Part shown: piece by piece, positions 56,493 to 64,000 of the stretch
Numbering within the stretch: position 1 is the stretch's first letter
Layout: every line of letters begins with the position of its first letter
Assembly (NCBI GenBank): GCA_964574325.1
Contig: CAZNMY010000001.1
Coordinates: 185,443-249,442, forward strand
Length of the DNA stretch: 64,000 nucleotides
Source: CAMDPA01 sp964574325
Lineage (GTDB): Bacteria > Pseudomonadota > Alphaproteobacteria > Rhizobiales > Hyphomicrobiaceae
Direction of reading: 5' to 3'
Notes under the pieces: generated by a model
The model's input: only the letters and a program-made list of their open reading frames with translations
Told to the model about the DNA's origin: nothing
Database searches by the model: none
Made by a program: the position numbers and the translations under genes

Positions 56493-57110
56493 ATGACGAA
56501 ACGCGCCAACGCGAAGCACAAGATCGACCGCCGTCTGGGCGAAAACATCTGGGGGCGGCCGAAGAGCCCCGTCAACAAGCGCGAGAAGCGCCCGGGGCAA
56601 CACGGCGAGCGTCGCGCCGGCAAGCTGTCGGACTACGGCCAGCAGTTGCGCGCAAAGCAGAAGCTGAAGGGCTACTACGGCAGCATCGGCGAGCGCCAGT
56701 TCCGCAAGATCTACGAGGAAGCCCGCCGCTTCAAGGGCTCGACCTCCGAGCAGATGATCGGCCTTCTCGAGCGCCGCCTCGATACGGTCGTCTATCGCGC
56801 CAAGTTCGTACCGACGGTGTTCGCCGCCCGCCAGATCGTCAGCCACGGCCATATCAAGGTCAACGGCAAGCGCGTCGACATCCCGAGCTATCGCTGCAAG
56901 GTCGGAGACCTCATCGAGGTCAAGGACAAGTCGCGTGAACTCGCCCTGGTGCTCGAAGCCAGCAAGAGTTCGGAGCGCGATACGCCTGATTATCTCGAGG
57001 TCGATCACTCGAAGATGTCGGCCAAATTCGTGCGCGTGCCGGTTCTGTCCGACGTGCCGTTCCCGGTCGTGATGGAACCGAACCTGGTGGTCGAGTTCTA
57101 CTCGCGCTGA
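56493..57110 (+). CDS. rpsD: 30S ribosomal protein S4
   Basis: A 205-residue primary binding protein of the small ribosomal subunit, needed for 16S rRNA folding and decoding accuracy. The S4 RNA-binding domain is at about 93-155 (RRLDTVVYRAKFVPTVFAAR, then HGHIKVNGKRVDIPS). The N-terminus has the alphaproteobacterial form without the four zinc-binding cysteines. ATG at 56493 has AGGAG 7 nt upstream. A single-gene rpsD away from the alpha operon is usual in Rhizobiales. Terminators lie on both sides. Confidence 0.98.
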   Translation: MTKRANAKHKIDRRLGENIWGRPKSPVNKREKRPGQHGERRAGKLSDYGQQLRAKQKLKGYYGSIGERQFRKIYEEARRFKGSTSEQMIGLLERRLDTVVYRAKFVPTVFAARQIVSHGHIKVNGKRVDIPSYRCKVGDLIEVKDKSRELALVLEASKSSERDTPDYLEVDHSKMSAKFVRVPVLSDVPFPVVMEPNLVVEFYSR

Positions 57111-57150
57111 TCGGTTCGATCTCGGTACGAATACCTACTGCAATTGTCTC

Positions 57151-57174
57151 GAGCCGCCCCTCACCGGGCGGCTC
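57151..57174 (+). terminator. Stem-loop terminator after rpsD
   Basis: GAGCCGCCC / GGGCGGCTC, a perfect 9-bp stem with a six-base loop, 40 bases after the rpsD stop. Only GTTGCG follows, so the T-run is poor; it may still end transcription. Confidence 0.65.
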
Positions 57175-57303
57175 GTTGCGTATTGGAGTTGATACGTGGG
57201 GTGTTGAAGGGGCGAGCGCGGAACTGTCACCGGGGGGCTCACGTTTGCGAATTCAGGTGGAAGCTCACGCCTGCAAGCTCAAACCGGCCCACAGGAGGCA
57301 ACA

Positions 57304-57705
57304 ATGAGAAAACTGGGTGTTCTGGCATCCGTGATGGTATTCGCGGCCGGCGCAGTGGTAGCTTCTCCGCAAGCTGAAGCACGCCGCGGCGGCTGGGGAG
57401 CCGGGATCTTAGCAGGGGCACTGATCGGCGGTGTCATTGCTGCGAGCATCGCTTCGCATCGGCGACACTATACTTATTATCCCCGGTCGTACGGTTATTA
57501 CTACAGGCCCTCGTATGCCTACGCGGCACCATTCTTCTTTCCAACCTACAGCTATCGTCCGGTCTACCGCTACCGAACGTACTATGCCCCGGTCTATCGG
57601 TATCGGCGGGTCTACACTCCGGTCTATCGCTACCGGCCCGTCAGGTTCTATCGCGCAGGAATCTATGGCGGCCGCTACTGGCGCGGTGGTCGCCGCTGGC
57701 GCTGA
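57304..57705 (+). CDS. Secreted Tyr/Arg-rich repeat protein
   Basis: A 133-residue protein with a signal peptide (residues 1-26, cut after AEA), a glycine-rich hydrophobic segment (GAGILAGALIGGVIAASI) and then a tail of YR/YxY repeats (YYPRSYGYYYRP, YRPVYRYRTYYAPVYRYRR). No enzymatic motif; such proteins are common in rhizobia as small envelope proteins of unknown role. AGGAGG lies 6 nt before the ATG. Strong translation signal, probably expressed. Confidence 0.75.
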   Translation: MRKLGVLASVMVFAAGAVVASPQAEARRGGWGAGILAGALIGGVIAASIASHRRHYTYYPRSYGYYYRPSYAYAAPFFFPTYSYRPVYRYRTYYAPVYRYRRVYTPVYRYRPVRFYRAGIYGGRYWRGGRRWR

Positions 57706-57774
57706 CATCACCGATCGTCGTCCAGCGCGAGTCATGAGAAGGCCTGTCCGTCAGCATCGCTGAAATGCGCATGT

Positions 57775-58125
57775 TCAAGAGCCGGCTTTTTTCCTTCCGT
57801 CGAGGGTGGCGCGCAATTCCCAGGTGGTGTCCTCGCGCGTGCCGCCCATGCGCCCGACGTGCCAGCCGAGCGCTTTCGCATAGCTGCCGAACAGGCCGCG
57901 GCGCTCGACTTCATCTTCGGTGACGGCGACGGGCCCCTCGGCGTTCGGGGCCACGTAAAGAGCGTCCTGCGGGCAGTAGATCTCGCACATGAAGCACGTC
58001 TGGCAGTCGTCCTGGCGCGCGATCTCCGGCGCTGCTCCCGGTACGATGTCGAACACGTTCGAAGGGCAGACGCGAACACAGATGTTGCAGGCGGTGCAGC
58101 GCGACGGCGATACGATCTCGATCAT
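57775..58125 (-). CDS. Ferredoxin family protein with two 4Fe-4S clusters
   Basis: A 116-residue electron carrier. Cluster ligands are Cys10, 13, 16 and 20 and Cys41, 44, 47 and 51 (CxxCxxCxxxCP twice), as in AprB-type and bacterial ferredoxins. A C-terminal 60-residue extension (from about FGSYAKALGWHVGRMG) is unusual for a simple ferredoxin and may bind the partner. Its ATG overlaps the stop of the flavoprotein gene by four bases, so the two form a complex made in step. Confidence 0.88.
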   Translation of the reverse strand: MIEIVSPSRCTACNICVRVCPSNVFDIVPGAAPEIARQDDCQTCFMCEIYCPQDALYVAPNAEGPVAVTEDEVERRGLFGSYAKALGWHVGRMGGTREDTTWELRATLDGRKKAGS

Positions 58126-59750
58126 CGGGCGGGGCTCCAGGTCTCGCCATCGCCGGAGACTTCGACGGCGTCCAGTCCCCGCGCGTAGATCCGGGACGGC
58201 ATGTCGCGCCTGAATTCGGGGAAATCAGTGCGCCGGTGCATGCCCCGGCTGTCCCGGCGGACGATGGCGCTCGAAATCGCCCACCGTGCACATGCGAGCA
58301 TCGCGGCGGCCTCGCGACGTTTCACCGCTTCGGGCGTCGGCGCGGAACGGCCGACATCGTGGTCGAAGCCGAGGTCGGTCCAGGCGTCGTCGAGCGACAC
58401 ACGCGTACGCTCCAGGTCTCGTGCGTTGCGGTAGAAGTTCAACTCCAGCGGAAGCATGTGGGCGCGTACGGTGGCGACGATATCGGCCGGCGTGGGGTGG
58501 CTCGCTGCGGGGCTGTCCGAGTTCCGCGGGGGGCGGCGGGTCGCGACAGCGTCGATCGGCGAAGGTGTCCTGCTGTCGCGGGTCGGTCGTCTGCGGGTGG
58601 CTTCGGCGGCGGCGGCGCGGCCCGACATGATGCCGCTGGCGATGGCCCATGATGCGTTGGGGCCGCCGCCGCCGGAGATTGCGCCCATCAGTTCCTGCCG
58701 ACTGGCGACATCGCCGGCGGCATAGAGGCCGGGGACATCCGTGGCGCAACGGTCGGTGGATATCCTGATCCCGCCGACGCCGCGGACCGTCCCTTCGCAG
58801 CGCAGGGTGAGCTCGAACTTGTCGCGGAACGGATCGATGCCCAGCCGATCGTAAGGCAGAAAGCAGTTGGGCTGGCCACGTCTCAGCATGTCGCGCTCGT
58901 TCGCCGCCGCCTTGTCCAGGCGAGCGTACACCGGACCTTTCTGCATGGCCGAAGCGATCGCGACCTGGCGATCGTCGCCCATTTCGCCCATCTCGTTGCC
59001 GTCAACGTCGATGAATGTGGCGAAGCGAAAGGGCATGCCCTTGTTGAGCGACGTGCCGGCTGGGGTGACGGCGTACTGCGACGACATTTCCATGCCGGAC
59101 AGGATCGCTCCGGCTTCAGCGGCCATGAGCAGGCCGTCACCGGTCAGGCCGGTTGCTCCGATGAAGCGTTCGCCGAAGGCGCAGCCGCCGCTCGCCAGAA
59201 CGACGGCGGATACGCGCGCGGACCACGGCGTGCCGAACTGGCGGTCGATGCCGTGGGCGCCGCCGACGCCGTCCTCGTCGGCGAGAAGGCCGAGAGCGGG
59301 GTGGTGATCGAGAACCTGTACGCCCGCTCCGATGACCCGTTTGCGCATGAAGCGCATGTAGTCGGGACCGCGGAGGTTGCCGAGATAGGGTCGGCCGCCG
59401 GCGTCTGCGGGAAACGGGTATGACAGCGCTACCAACCGTTCGAGGGCCTCGTGGGCGCGGTCCAGCACGTCTTCGACGTGGCCGGCGTCACACAGGCCGC
59501 GGGTCTTTTCGACGTGGCGCTCGATCGCCGTCCGGCGTGCAGGGCCCGGCGGTACGACCCAGGTTTCCGTGTTGGAGGGGGCCGTCGCGCCGCTCGTTCC
59601 CAGGAAGCCCTTATCTACGAGCAGAACCTCACAGCCGTTGGCTCGTGCGGTCAGCGCTGCCCAGGCGCCGGCCGGCCCCCCGCCGATCACGAGCACGTCC
59701 GCGACGAACTCCAGCGCATCCGAACGCCGGATCGATCTTGCTCTCGCCAT
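58122..59750 (-). CDS. FAD-dependent oxidoreductase (fumarate reductase/AprA-like flavoprotein)
   Basis: A 542-residue flavoprotein of the succinate dehydrogenase/fumarate reductase/adenylylsulfate reductase fold. The dinucleotide-binding motif VIGGGPAGAWAALTA is at about residue 21, and SGGGGPNASWAIASG plus GLYAAGDVA close the FAD domain. The partner ferredoxin is coupled downstream (ATGA overlap). It is shorter than true AprA or SdhA and lacks a heterodimer partner for a quinone site, so its substrate is unknown. ATG at 59750 chosen from GAGGGGG a few bases upstream; a second ATG is at 59753. The neighbouring maeB gene is divergent. Confidence 0.87.
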   Translation of the reverse strand: MARARSIRRSDALEFVADVLVIGGGPAGAWAALTARANGCEVLLVDKGFLGTSGATAPSNTETWVVPPGPARRTAIERHVEKTRGLCDAGHVEDVLDRAHEALERLVALSYPFPADAGGRPYLGNLRGPDYMRFMRKRVIGAGVQVLDHHPALGLLADEDGVGGAHGIDRQFGTPWSARVSAVVLASGGCAFGERFIGATGLTGDGLLMAAEAGAILSGMEMSSQYAVTPAGTSLNKGMPFRFATFIDVDGNEMGEMGDDRQVAIASAMQKGPVYARLDKAAANERDMLRRGQPNCFLPYDRLGIDPFRDKFELTLRCEGTVRGVGGIRISTDRCATDVPGLYAAGDVASRQELMGAISGGGGPNASWAIASGIMSGRAAAAEATRRRPTRDSRTPSPIDAVATRRPPRNSDSPAASHPTPADIVATVRAHMLPLELNFYRNARDLERTRVSLDDAWTDLGFDHDVGRSAPTPEAVKRREAAAMLACARWAISSAIVRRDSRGMHRRTDFPEFRRDMPSRIYARGLDAVEVSGDGETWSPAR

Positions 59751-60011
59751 CATCCCCCTCGTAGCGTCCCCACCGTCTCCGGATATCACGATGCACGCGC
59801 CGTACCCACAACGCGAGCCGAATTTCAGCTTTGCGAAAACCGGGCTTTCACAGGGGCAGGTTTTCCTTTGTTGCGGTGCGATCTCGCTTGCAAGCCAGAG
59901 CTTGTCGTGGCCCACTTCCCGGTCTGGGCGATGATCGCCACACCCGATTTGGCTTCTCTTCCAGCTTCGATCCGGTTCCCGACAGACATTCAATCCCACG
60001 AGAGTTCGCCG

Positions 60012-62279
60012 ATGGTCACGAAATCCCCCCGCGCGCGTTTCACCGAAGAAGAAGCGCTGCTGTTCCATTCTCAAGGTAAGCCGGGCAAGCTCGAGATCAC
60101 CCCGACCAAGCCGCTGGCGACACAACTCGATCTGTCGCTCGCTTATTCTCCCGGCGTGGCCGTGCCGGTGCAGGCGATCGCCGACAATCCGGCGCTCGCC
60201 TACGAGTACACGAACAAGGGCAATCTCGTCGCGGTGATCTCGAATGGAACCGCGATCCTGGGGATGGGCAATCTCGGTGCGCTCGCCTCCAAGCCGGTGA
60301 TGGAAGGCAAGGGAGCGCTGTTCAAGCGGTTCGCCGACATCGACGGCATCGACGTGCTGGTCGACACGGCCGATGTCGATCAGTTCATCAATTGCGTGCG
60401 CTATCTGGCGCCGAGCTTCGGCGGCATCAATCTGGAAGACATTCGTGCGCCGGACTGCTTCGTGATCGAACAGAAGCTCAAGGAGCTGATGAACATCCCG
60501 GTGTTCCACGACGATCAGCACGGCACGGCGATCATCGCGGCGGCGGGCGTCATCAACGGGCTCGAACTCACGGGCCGGAAGATCGAGAACACGCGTCTCG
60601 TGGTGAACGGCGCGGGGGCTGCCGCGATCTCGTGCCTCGACCTGCTGGTGGCGCTTGGATTGCAGCGCAAGAACATCCTGCTCGTCGACACCAAGGGCGT
60701 CGTCTACGAGGGCCGCAAGGAAGGCATGAACCAGTGGAAGTCGACGTATGCGGCGACCACCAAGGCTCGCACGCTCGCCGATGCGATGGCGGGCGCGGAC
60801 GTGTTCTTCGGGCTGTCAGTCAAGGGCGCCGTGACGAAGGAGATGGTCGCGTCGATGGCGAAGCGGCCGATGATCTTCGCGATGGCCAATCCCGACCCCG
60901 AGATCACGCCGGAAGAGGTCGCAGAGGTTCGCGATGATGCGATCATGGCGACCGGGCGGTCGGACTATCCCAACCAGATCAACAACGTGCTGGGGTTCCC
61001 ATTCCTGTTCCGCGGCGCGCTCGACGTGCAGGCGACGCAGATCAACGACACGATGAAGCTGGCGGCGGCGAAGGCGCTGGCGGAACTGGCCAAGCTCGAC
61101 GTGCCCGATCAGGTCGCCTCGGCCTATGGGCGTCACGTGAAGTACGGGCCGGAGTACATCATCCCGGCGCCGTTCGATCCGCGGCTCATCACGCACGTGC
61201 CGCTCGCCGTCGCGAAGGCGGCGATGGAAAGCGGTGTGGCGCGCAAGCCGATCGCGGACATGGACGCCTATGTCGCGCGGCTCTCCGGGCGGCTCGATCC
61301 GGTCGCCGGGTGGTTGCAGACGATCTTCGACCGCGTGAAGAACGAGCCCAAGCGCATCATTTTCGCAGAAGGCGAGCAGCCGCAAGTCGCGCGAGCGGCC
61401 AACGCATTCCTGCAGGCGGGTCTGGGCAAGCCGATCCTGATCGGTCGCGAAGGGCCCATCCGCGCGGCGTTCCAAGAGGCCGGCATCGAGATGTCGGATG
61501 CGTTCGAACGCCACGACACGAGTCTCGATGCGCGGCGCGAGGAGTACGCCGAGTTCCTCTTCGGCCGGTTACAGCGCAAGGGCTATCTGCTGAGCGACTG
61601 CATGCGGCTCGTCACCAACGATCGCAACGTCTTCTCGGCCTGCATGACCGCGCTGGGCCATGCCGACGGTGTCGTCACGGGCGTGACGCGCAACTGGTAC
61701 ACGGCCTACGAGGACGTGCGGCAGGTGCTGGACGCGAAGCCGGGTCATCGGCCGATCGGCGTTTCGCTGATGCTGTCGCGGGGGCGGGCGGTGCTGATCG
61801 CGGATTCCAGCGTGCACGACATGCCGACGTCGGAGGAACTGGCCGATATCGCGGAATGTGCCGCCAAAGTGGCGCGGCGGCTCGGGATGGACCCGCGCGT
61901 GGCGCTGCTCGCGTATTCGACGTTCGGGCACCCGCGCGGCGACCGGTCGGATGTGGCGCGACGCGCGGTCGAGCTCCTGGACGAGCGGCGCGTCGACTTC
62001 GAATACGACGGCGAGATGGCGGCGGATGTCGCGCTCAACCGCGAGGCGATGGCGCGCTATCCGTTCTGCCGGTTGAAGGATACGGCCAACGTGCTGGTCA
62101 TGCCGGCGTTCCACTCGGCGTCGATCGCATCGAAGATGATGAAGGAGCTCGGCGGGGCCACGCTGATCGGGCCGCTGCTCGTCGGCCTGTCGCATCCGGT
62201 GCAGATCTGTCCGCTCGGGGCGAAGGACAACGAGATCGTCAACATGGCGGCGCTGGCGGCATACGACATCGGCAGGTGA
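60012..62279 (+). CDS. maeB: NADP-dependent malic enzyme with phosphotransacetylase-like domain
   Basis: Oxidative decarboxylation of malate to pyruvate, providing NADPH and pyruvate for growth on organic acids. The 755-residue product has the malic N-terminal domain (SLAYSPGVAVP, VFHDDQHGTAI), the NAD(P)-binding domain (VVNGAGAAAISC) and, from about residue 430, a domain like phosphate acetyltransferase (IIFAEGEQPQVARAAN) that is regulatory in MaeB enzymes. Length is normal. ATG at 60012 fits the family start; the open frame reaches further 5' without homology. Divergent from the flavoprotein gene. Confidence 0.96.
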   Translation: MVTKSPRARFTEEEALLFHSQGKPGKLEITPTKPLATQLDLSLAYSPGVAVPVQAIADNPALAYEYTNKGNLVAVISNGTAILGMGNLGALASKPVMEGKGALFKRFADIDGIDVLVDTADVDQFINCVRYLAPSFGGINLEDIRAPDCFVIEQKLKELMNIPVFHDDQHGTAIIAAAGVINGLELTGRKIENTRLVVNGAGAAAISCLDLLVALGLQRKNILLVDTKGVVYEGRKEGMNQWKSTYAATTKARTLADAMAGADVFFGLSVKGAVTKEMVASMAKRPMIFAMANPDPEITPEEVAEVRDDAIMATGRSDYPNQINNVLGFPFLFRGALDVQATQINDTMKLAAAKALAELAKLDVPDQVASAYGRHVKYGPEYIIPAPFDPRLITHVPLAVAKAAMESGVARKPIADMDAYVARLSGRLDPVAGWLQTIFDRVKNEPKRIIFAEGEQPQVARAANAFLQAGLGKPILIGREGPIRAAFQEAGIEMSDAFERHDTSLDARREEYAEFLFGRLQRKGYLLSDCMRLVTNDRNVFSACMTALGHADGVVTGVTRNWYTAYEDVRQVLDAKPGHRPIGVSLMLSRGRAVLIADSSVHDMPTSEELADIAECAAKVARRLGMDPRVALLAYSTFGHPRGDRSDVARRAVELLDERRVDFEYDGEMAADVALNREAMARYPFCRLKDTANVLVMPAFHSASIASKMMKELGGATLIGPLLVGLSHPVQICPLGAKDNEIVNMAALAAYDIGR

Positions 62280-62377
62280 GAGTTCGGCGTGGGATCGGTC
62301 ATGCTGGGCAGGATATCGGATCGCGCGAGCGCGGATGTTTCAGTGAAGCGATCCGTTGCTTCCTTGCGTAACTTCGT

Positions 62378-62452
62378 CCCCCCCACCCCTCTCTCTTCCC
62401 CCACCCCTCTCTCTTCCCCCACCCCTGTCCCCTCCCCACGAGGGGGAGGGGG
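62378..62452. repeat. CCCCTCCCC-type element with 18-base tandem units
   Basis: The unit CCCCCACCCCTCTCTCTT is present twice and a third time partly, then the hairpin TCCCCTCCCC-ACGA-GGGGGAGGGGGA. The hairpin is the same as the right-hand one at 26344-26445, so this is a related element carrying an internal expansion. Confidence 0.75.
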
Positions 62453-62489
62453 ACTGAAGCTGCGAGGTGTGTACGGGTATCGAGGCGTT

Positions 62490-63167
62490 GTGCATTCGGG
62501 GCGCGCCCTGCTGGCAAGTGTATTTTTCGTTGTCTGCGGCATTCTTCTTGGATTTCCGGGGGCAGACAAAGCGCTGGCGCAGGCGTGCTCGTCGGATGCG
62601 CAGTGCGGGCCGAGTGCGGGCGGCTACAACGTCTGTCTCGGCGACACGCTGATCATGCGGCGGCGGATCTGCGTGGCCGGACAGTGTCTCGAGCAGGAGA
62701 CCGGCCGCATGAGCTGCGGTGGCGGCAGCCTCGGCGGGAGCTGCCAGGGCAATGTCTACGTCGGTGGCGGCGGCAATCGCTGCGATGCTCTCTCGGGGCG
62801 GTGCGTGCAAGGAAGCGCGATCAGGCAGACCTGTACCAAGTCGTGCACGTGCGTGGGGCGTACGCTGGTGATCTCGACGGGGGTGTGCTCTCCCGGGATC
62901 GGTTGCATTCGAACGACGTTGCGATGCAAAGTCGGCTGCACGTGTGCGGGCGAGCCGCGGTGCACGGAGGAGCCGACTAAGGCGTCGCCGCGAGGCGTCC
63001 GACCGGATGGCGCGAATGCAAAGCCCGCGCCGAAGGTGAACAAGCTGCCGCCGCGGATGGCCGAGCCGTTCGATCCCAATCAGCCGCGCGCGGCCGTCGC
63101 ACCGTCGGCTCCGGTCGTGAAGAAGACCCGGACCAAGAAGTCGAAGCGCTTCAGGCGGTCGCGATGA
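62490..63167 (+). CDS. Cysteine-rich secreted protein
   Basis: About 225 residues from the GTG at 62490, chosen because GAGG lies just upstream and it gives a clean signal peptide (LLASVFFVVCGILLGF, cut near ALAQ). The mature part has 18 cysteines in about 125 residues, with spacings such as CTKSCTC and CKVGCTC, then a Pro/Ala/Lys-rich tail ending KKSKRFRRSR. It looks like a disulfide-stabilised extracellular or periplasmic protein with a positively charged tail. No family recognised. A longer frame from 62289 would read the C-rich repeat element and is probably not used. Confidence 0.65.
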   Translation: MHSGRALLASVFFVVCGILLGFPGADKALAQACSSDAQCGPSAGGYNVCLGDTLIMRRRICVAGQCLEQETGRMSCGGGSLGGSCQGNVYVGGGGNRCDALSGRCVQGSAIRQTCTKSCTCVGRTLVISTGVCSPGIGCIRTTLRCKVGCTCAGEPRCTEEPTKASPRGVRPDGANAKPAPKVNKLPPRMAEPFDPNQPRAAVAPSAPVVKKTRTKKSKRFRRSR

Positions 63168-63200
63168 AGCCGAAGAGTGGCGGTCAGGGGGCCGGTCTCG

Positions 63201-63959
63201 ATGACTGAACTGGGGATCGAGCACGTGCTCGTCACGGGGCTCGCGATACTTCTGATCGCGTTCGTGAAGGGGGCGTTCGGCGGCGGTTTCGGCCTCGTCG
63301 GCATTCCGCTGATGTCGCTGGTGATGGACCCGATCTCGGCGGGAGCCATCGTCGCGCCGCTGTTCATTCCGATGGACGTGATGGCGCTGCGCTATTTCCC
63401 GCCGCGCACGTGGTCGGCGCCGGACGTGAAGATCCTCATTCCCACCGCGATCATCGGAATCGGGCTCGGGACGGCGTTGCTGTCGCTGCTCGATACGCGG
63501 CTCGTGTCGATCGTGATCGGGCTGGTGGCGCTGGCGTTCGCGGCGCAGTGGTATGCGGGGGGCCAGAAGATCGTCGCGTCGGCGCGAAAGAGCTGGCACG
63601 CGGTGGTGGCCGGCATCGTGTCGGGCATCACGACGATGGTGGCGCATTCGGGCGGGCCGCCGCTCGCGGTTTATCTGCTGCGGCTCGGGCTCGCCAAGGA
63701 AGTCTACGTCGGGACGACGACGATCTATTTCCTGTTCGGCAATGCCATCAAGGTGTGGCCGTGGCTCTATCTGGGCAAACCGACGGCGGCGATGTGGACG
63801 CTGATCGCGATCTGTACGCCGGTCGCGATGTTCGGGGTCTGGCTCGGCTGGCTCGTGCACGGGAAGCTCGATCAGCGGCGGATGTACCAGGGCTGCTATT
63901 TCCTGCTGGTGCTCGCCTCGGTCAAGATGCTGTGGGACGGGGTGAGGGGGTATTGGTGA
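63201..63959 (+). CDS. TSUP (TauE/SafE) family transporter
   Basis: A 252-residue inner-membrane protein with about eight hydrophobic segments in two similar halves, typical of the TSUP family, which exports sulfite or organosulfur anions or takes up small acids. The paired FVKGAFGGGFGLVGIPLMSL and HSGGPPLAVYLLRLGL segments are the family's repeated core. ATG at 63201 gives a normal N-terminus; GTG at 63177 is an alternative. Substrate unknown. It follows the cysteine-rich gene closely and may share its transcript. Confidence 0.88.
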   Translation: MTELGIEHVLVTGLAILLIAFVKGAFGGGFGLVGIPLMSLVMDPISAGAIVAPLFIPMDVMALRYFPPRTWSAPDVKILIPTAIIGIGLGTALLSLLDTRLVSIVIGLVALAFAAQWYAGGQKIVASARKSWHAVVAGIVSGITTMVAHSGGPPLAVYLLRLGLAKEVYVGTTTIYFLFGNAIKVWPWLYLGKPTAAMWTLIAICTPVAMFGVWLGWLVHGKLDQRRMYQGCYFLLVLASVKMLWDGVRGYW

Positions 63960-63964
63960 GTGGT

Positions 63965-64000
63965 GTGGGGGGAGTGGGGAGTGGGGAGTGGGGAGTGGGG
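63965..64000. repeat. Short tandem repeat GGGGAGT at the window end
   Basis: Four or more 7-base units GGGGAGT begin a few bases after the transporter stop and run off the window end, so the full length cannot be given. Confidence 0.75.

Noticed and set aside
58122..58125. Adenylylsulfate reductase (AprAB)
   Set aside because: The flavoprotein is shorter than AprA and there are no sulfur-oxidation genes (sat, dsr, aprM) around; the pair is reported with unknown substrate.
59451..60011. Upstream extension of the maeB reading frame
   Set aside because: It runs antisense through the flavoprotein gene start and lacks homology; the family start is at 60012.

Overview
The window is about 65% GC and reads as a chromosomal stretch of an alphaproteobacterium, probably of the order Hyphomicrobiales (Rhizobiales). 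The pointers are an Hsp20 gene with an RpoH-type promoter, a PrkA/YeaH/SpoVR trio, a PutA without the DNA-binding domain, MaeB malic enzyme, a TAXI-type TRAP transporter and many intergenic palindromic repeats. I cannot name a species. No tRNA, rRNA, CRISPR array, transposase or replication origin was recognised.

Layout. 1-10.6 kb: Hsp20, YihY-type membrane protein, DUF4259 protein, secreted rhodanese, putA, panC, bamD, an ABC1/UbiB-type kinase and a PhyH-type dioxygenase. 10.7-15.6 kb: the prkA-yeaH-spoVR stress operon. 16.5-32.1 kb: a molybdenum hydroxylase gene set related to the cox genes (small, large and medium subunits, MoxR ATPase CoxD, VWA protein CoxE, XdhC-type chaperone and a molybdopterin-binding/MocA-like fusion), plus an allantoate/carbamoyl amidohydrolase, which suggests oxidation of an N-heterocycle or aldehyde. 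Two stretches of atypical, lower-GC genes sit inside this set: a three-gene translationally coupled operon (19.96-22.0 kb) containing a TIGR04255-like protein, and a TIR-domain protein of the CAP12/PCTIR type (24.55-25.48 kb). Both look like acquired defence-type cargo.

32.1-39.1 kb: a metallo-beta-lactamase fold hydrolase, a small DUF6197-like gene, a phosphodiesterase of the nucleotide pyrophosphatase type, and a large regulator made of a degenerate cyclase domain, an AAA ATPase and a TPR-like region. 39.1-47.1 kb: a minus-strand operon running E1alpha, E1beta, phenylacetate-CoA-ligase-like enzyme, DpgC-like dioxygenase, succinate-semialdehyde-type dehydrogenase, E2. Read together these could convert an arylacetate to its CoA ester, oxidise it with O2 to an arylglyoxylate, and decarboxylate that to an aroyl-CoA. 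A divergent TAXI TRAP transporter (47.3-50.5 kb) and a Rieske oxygenase (51.5-52.8 kb) flank it. This is my best candidate for an undescribed pathway.

50.6-64 kb: a YkgJ cysteine-cluster protein, a secreted hypothetical, an rRNA/tRNA methyltransferase with an unusual N-terminal extension, rpsD with a clear terminator on each side, a Tyr/Arg-rich secreted protein, a flavoprotein/ferredoxin pair, maeB, a cysteine-rich secreted protein and a TSUP transporter. Four C/G-rich hairpin elements, one GTCNTCCCGG inverted-repeat element and three short tandem-repeat tracts lie between genes. In two cases the element reaches into the start region of the next gene.
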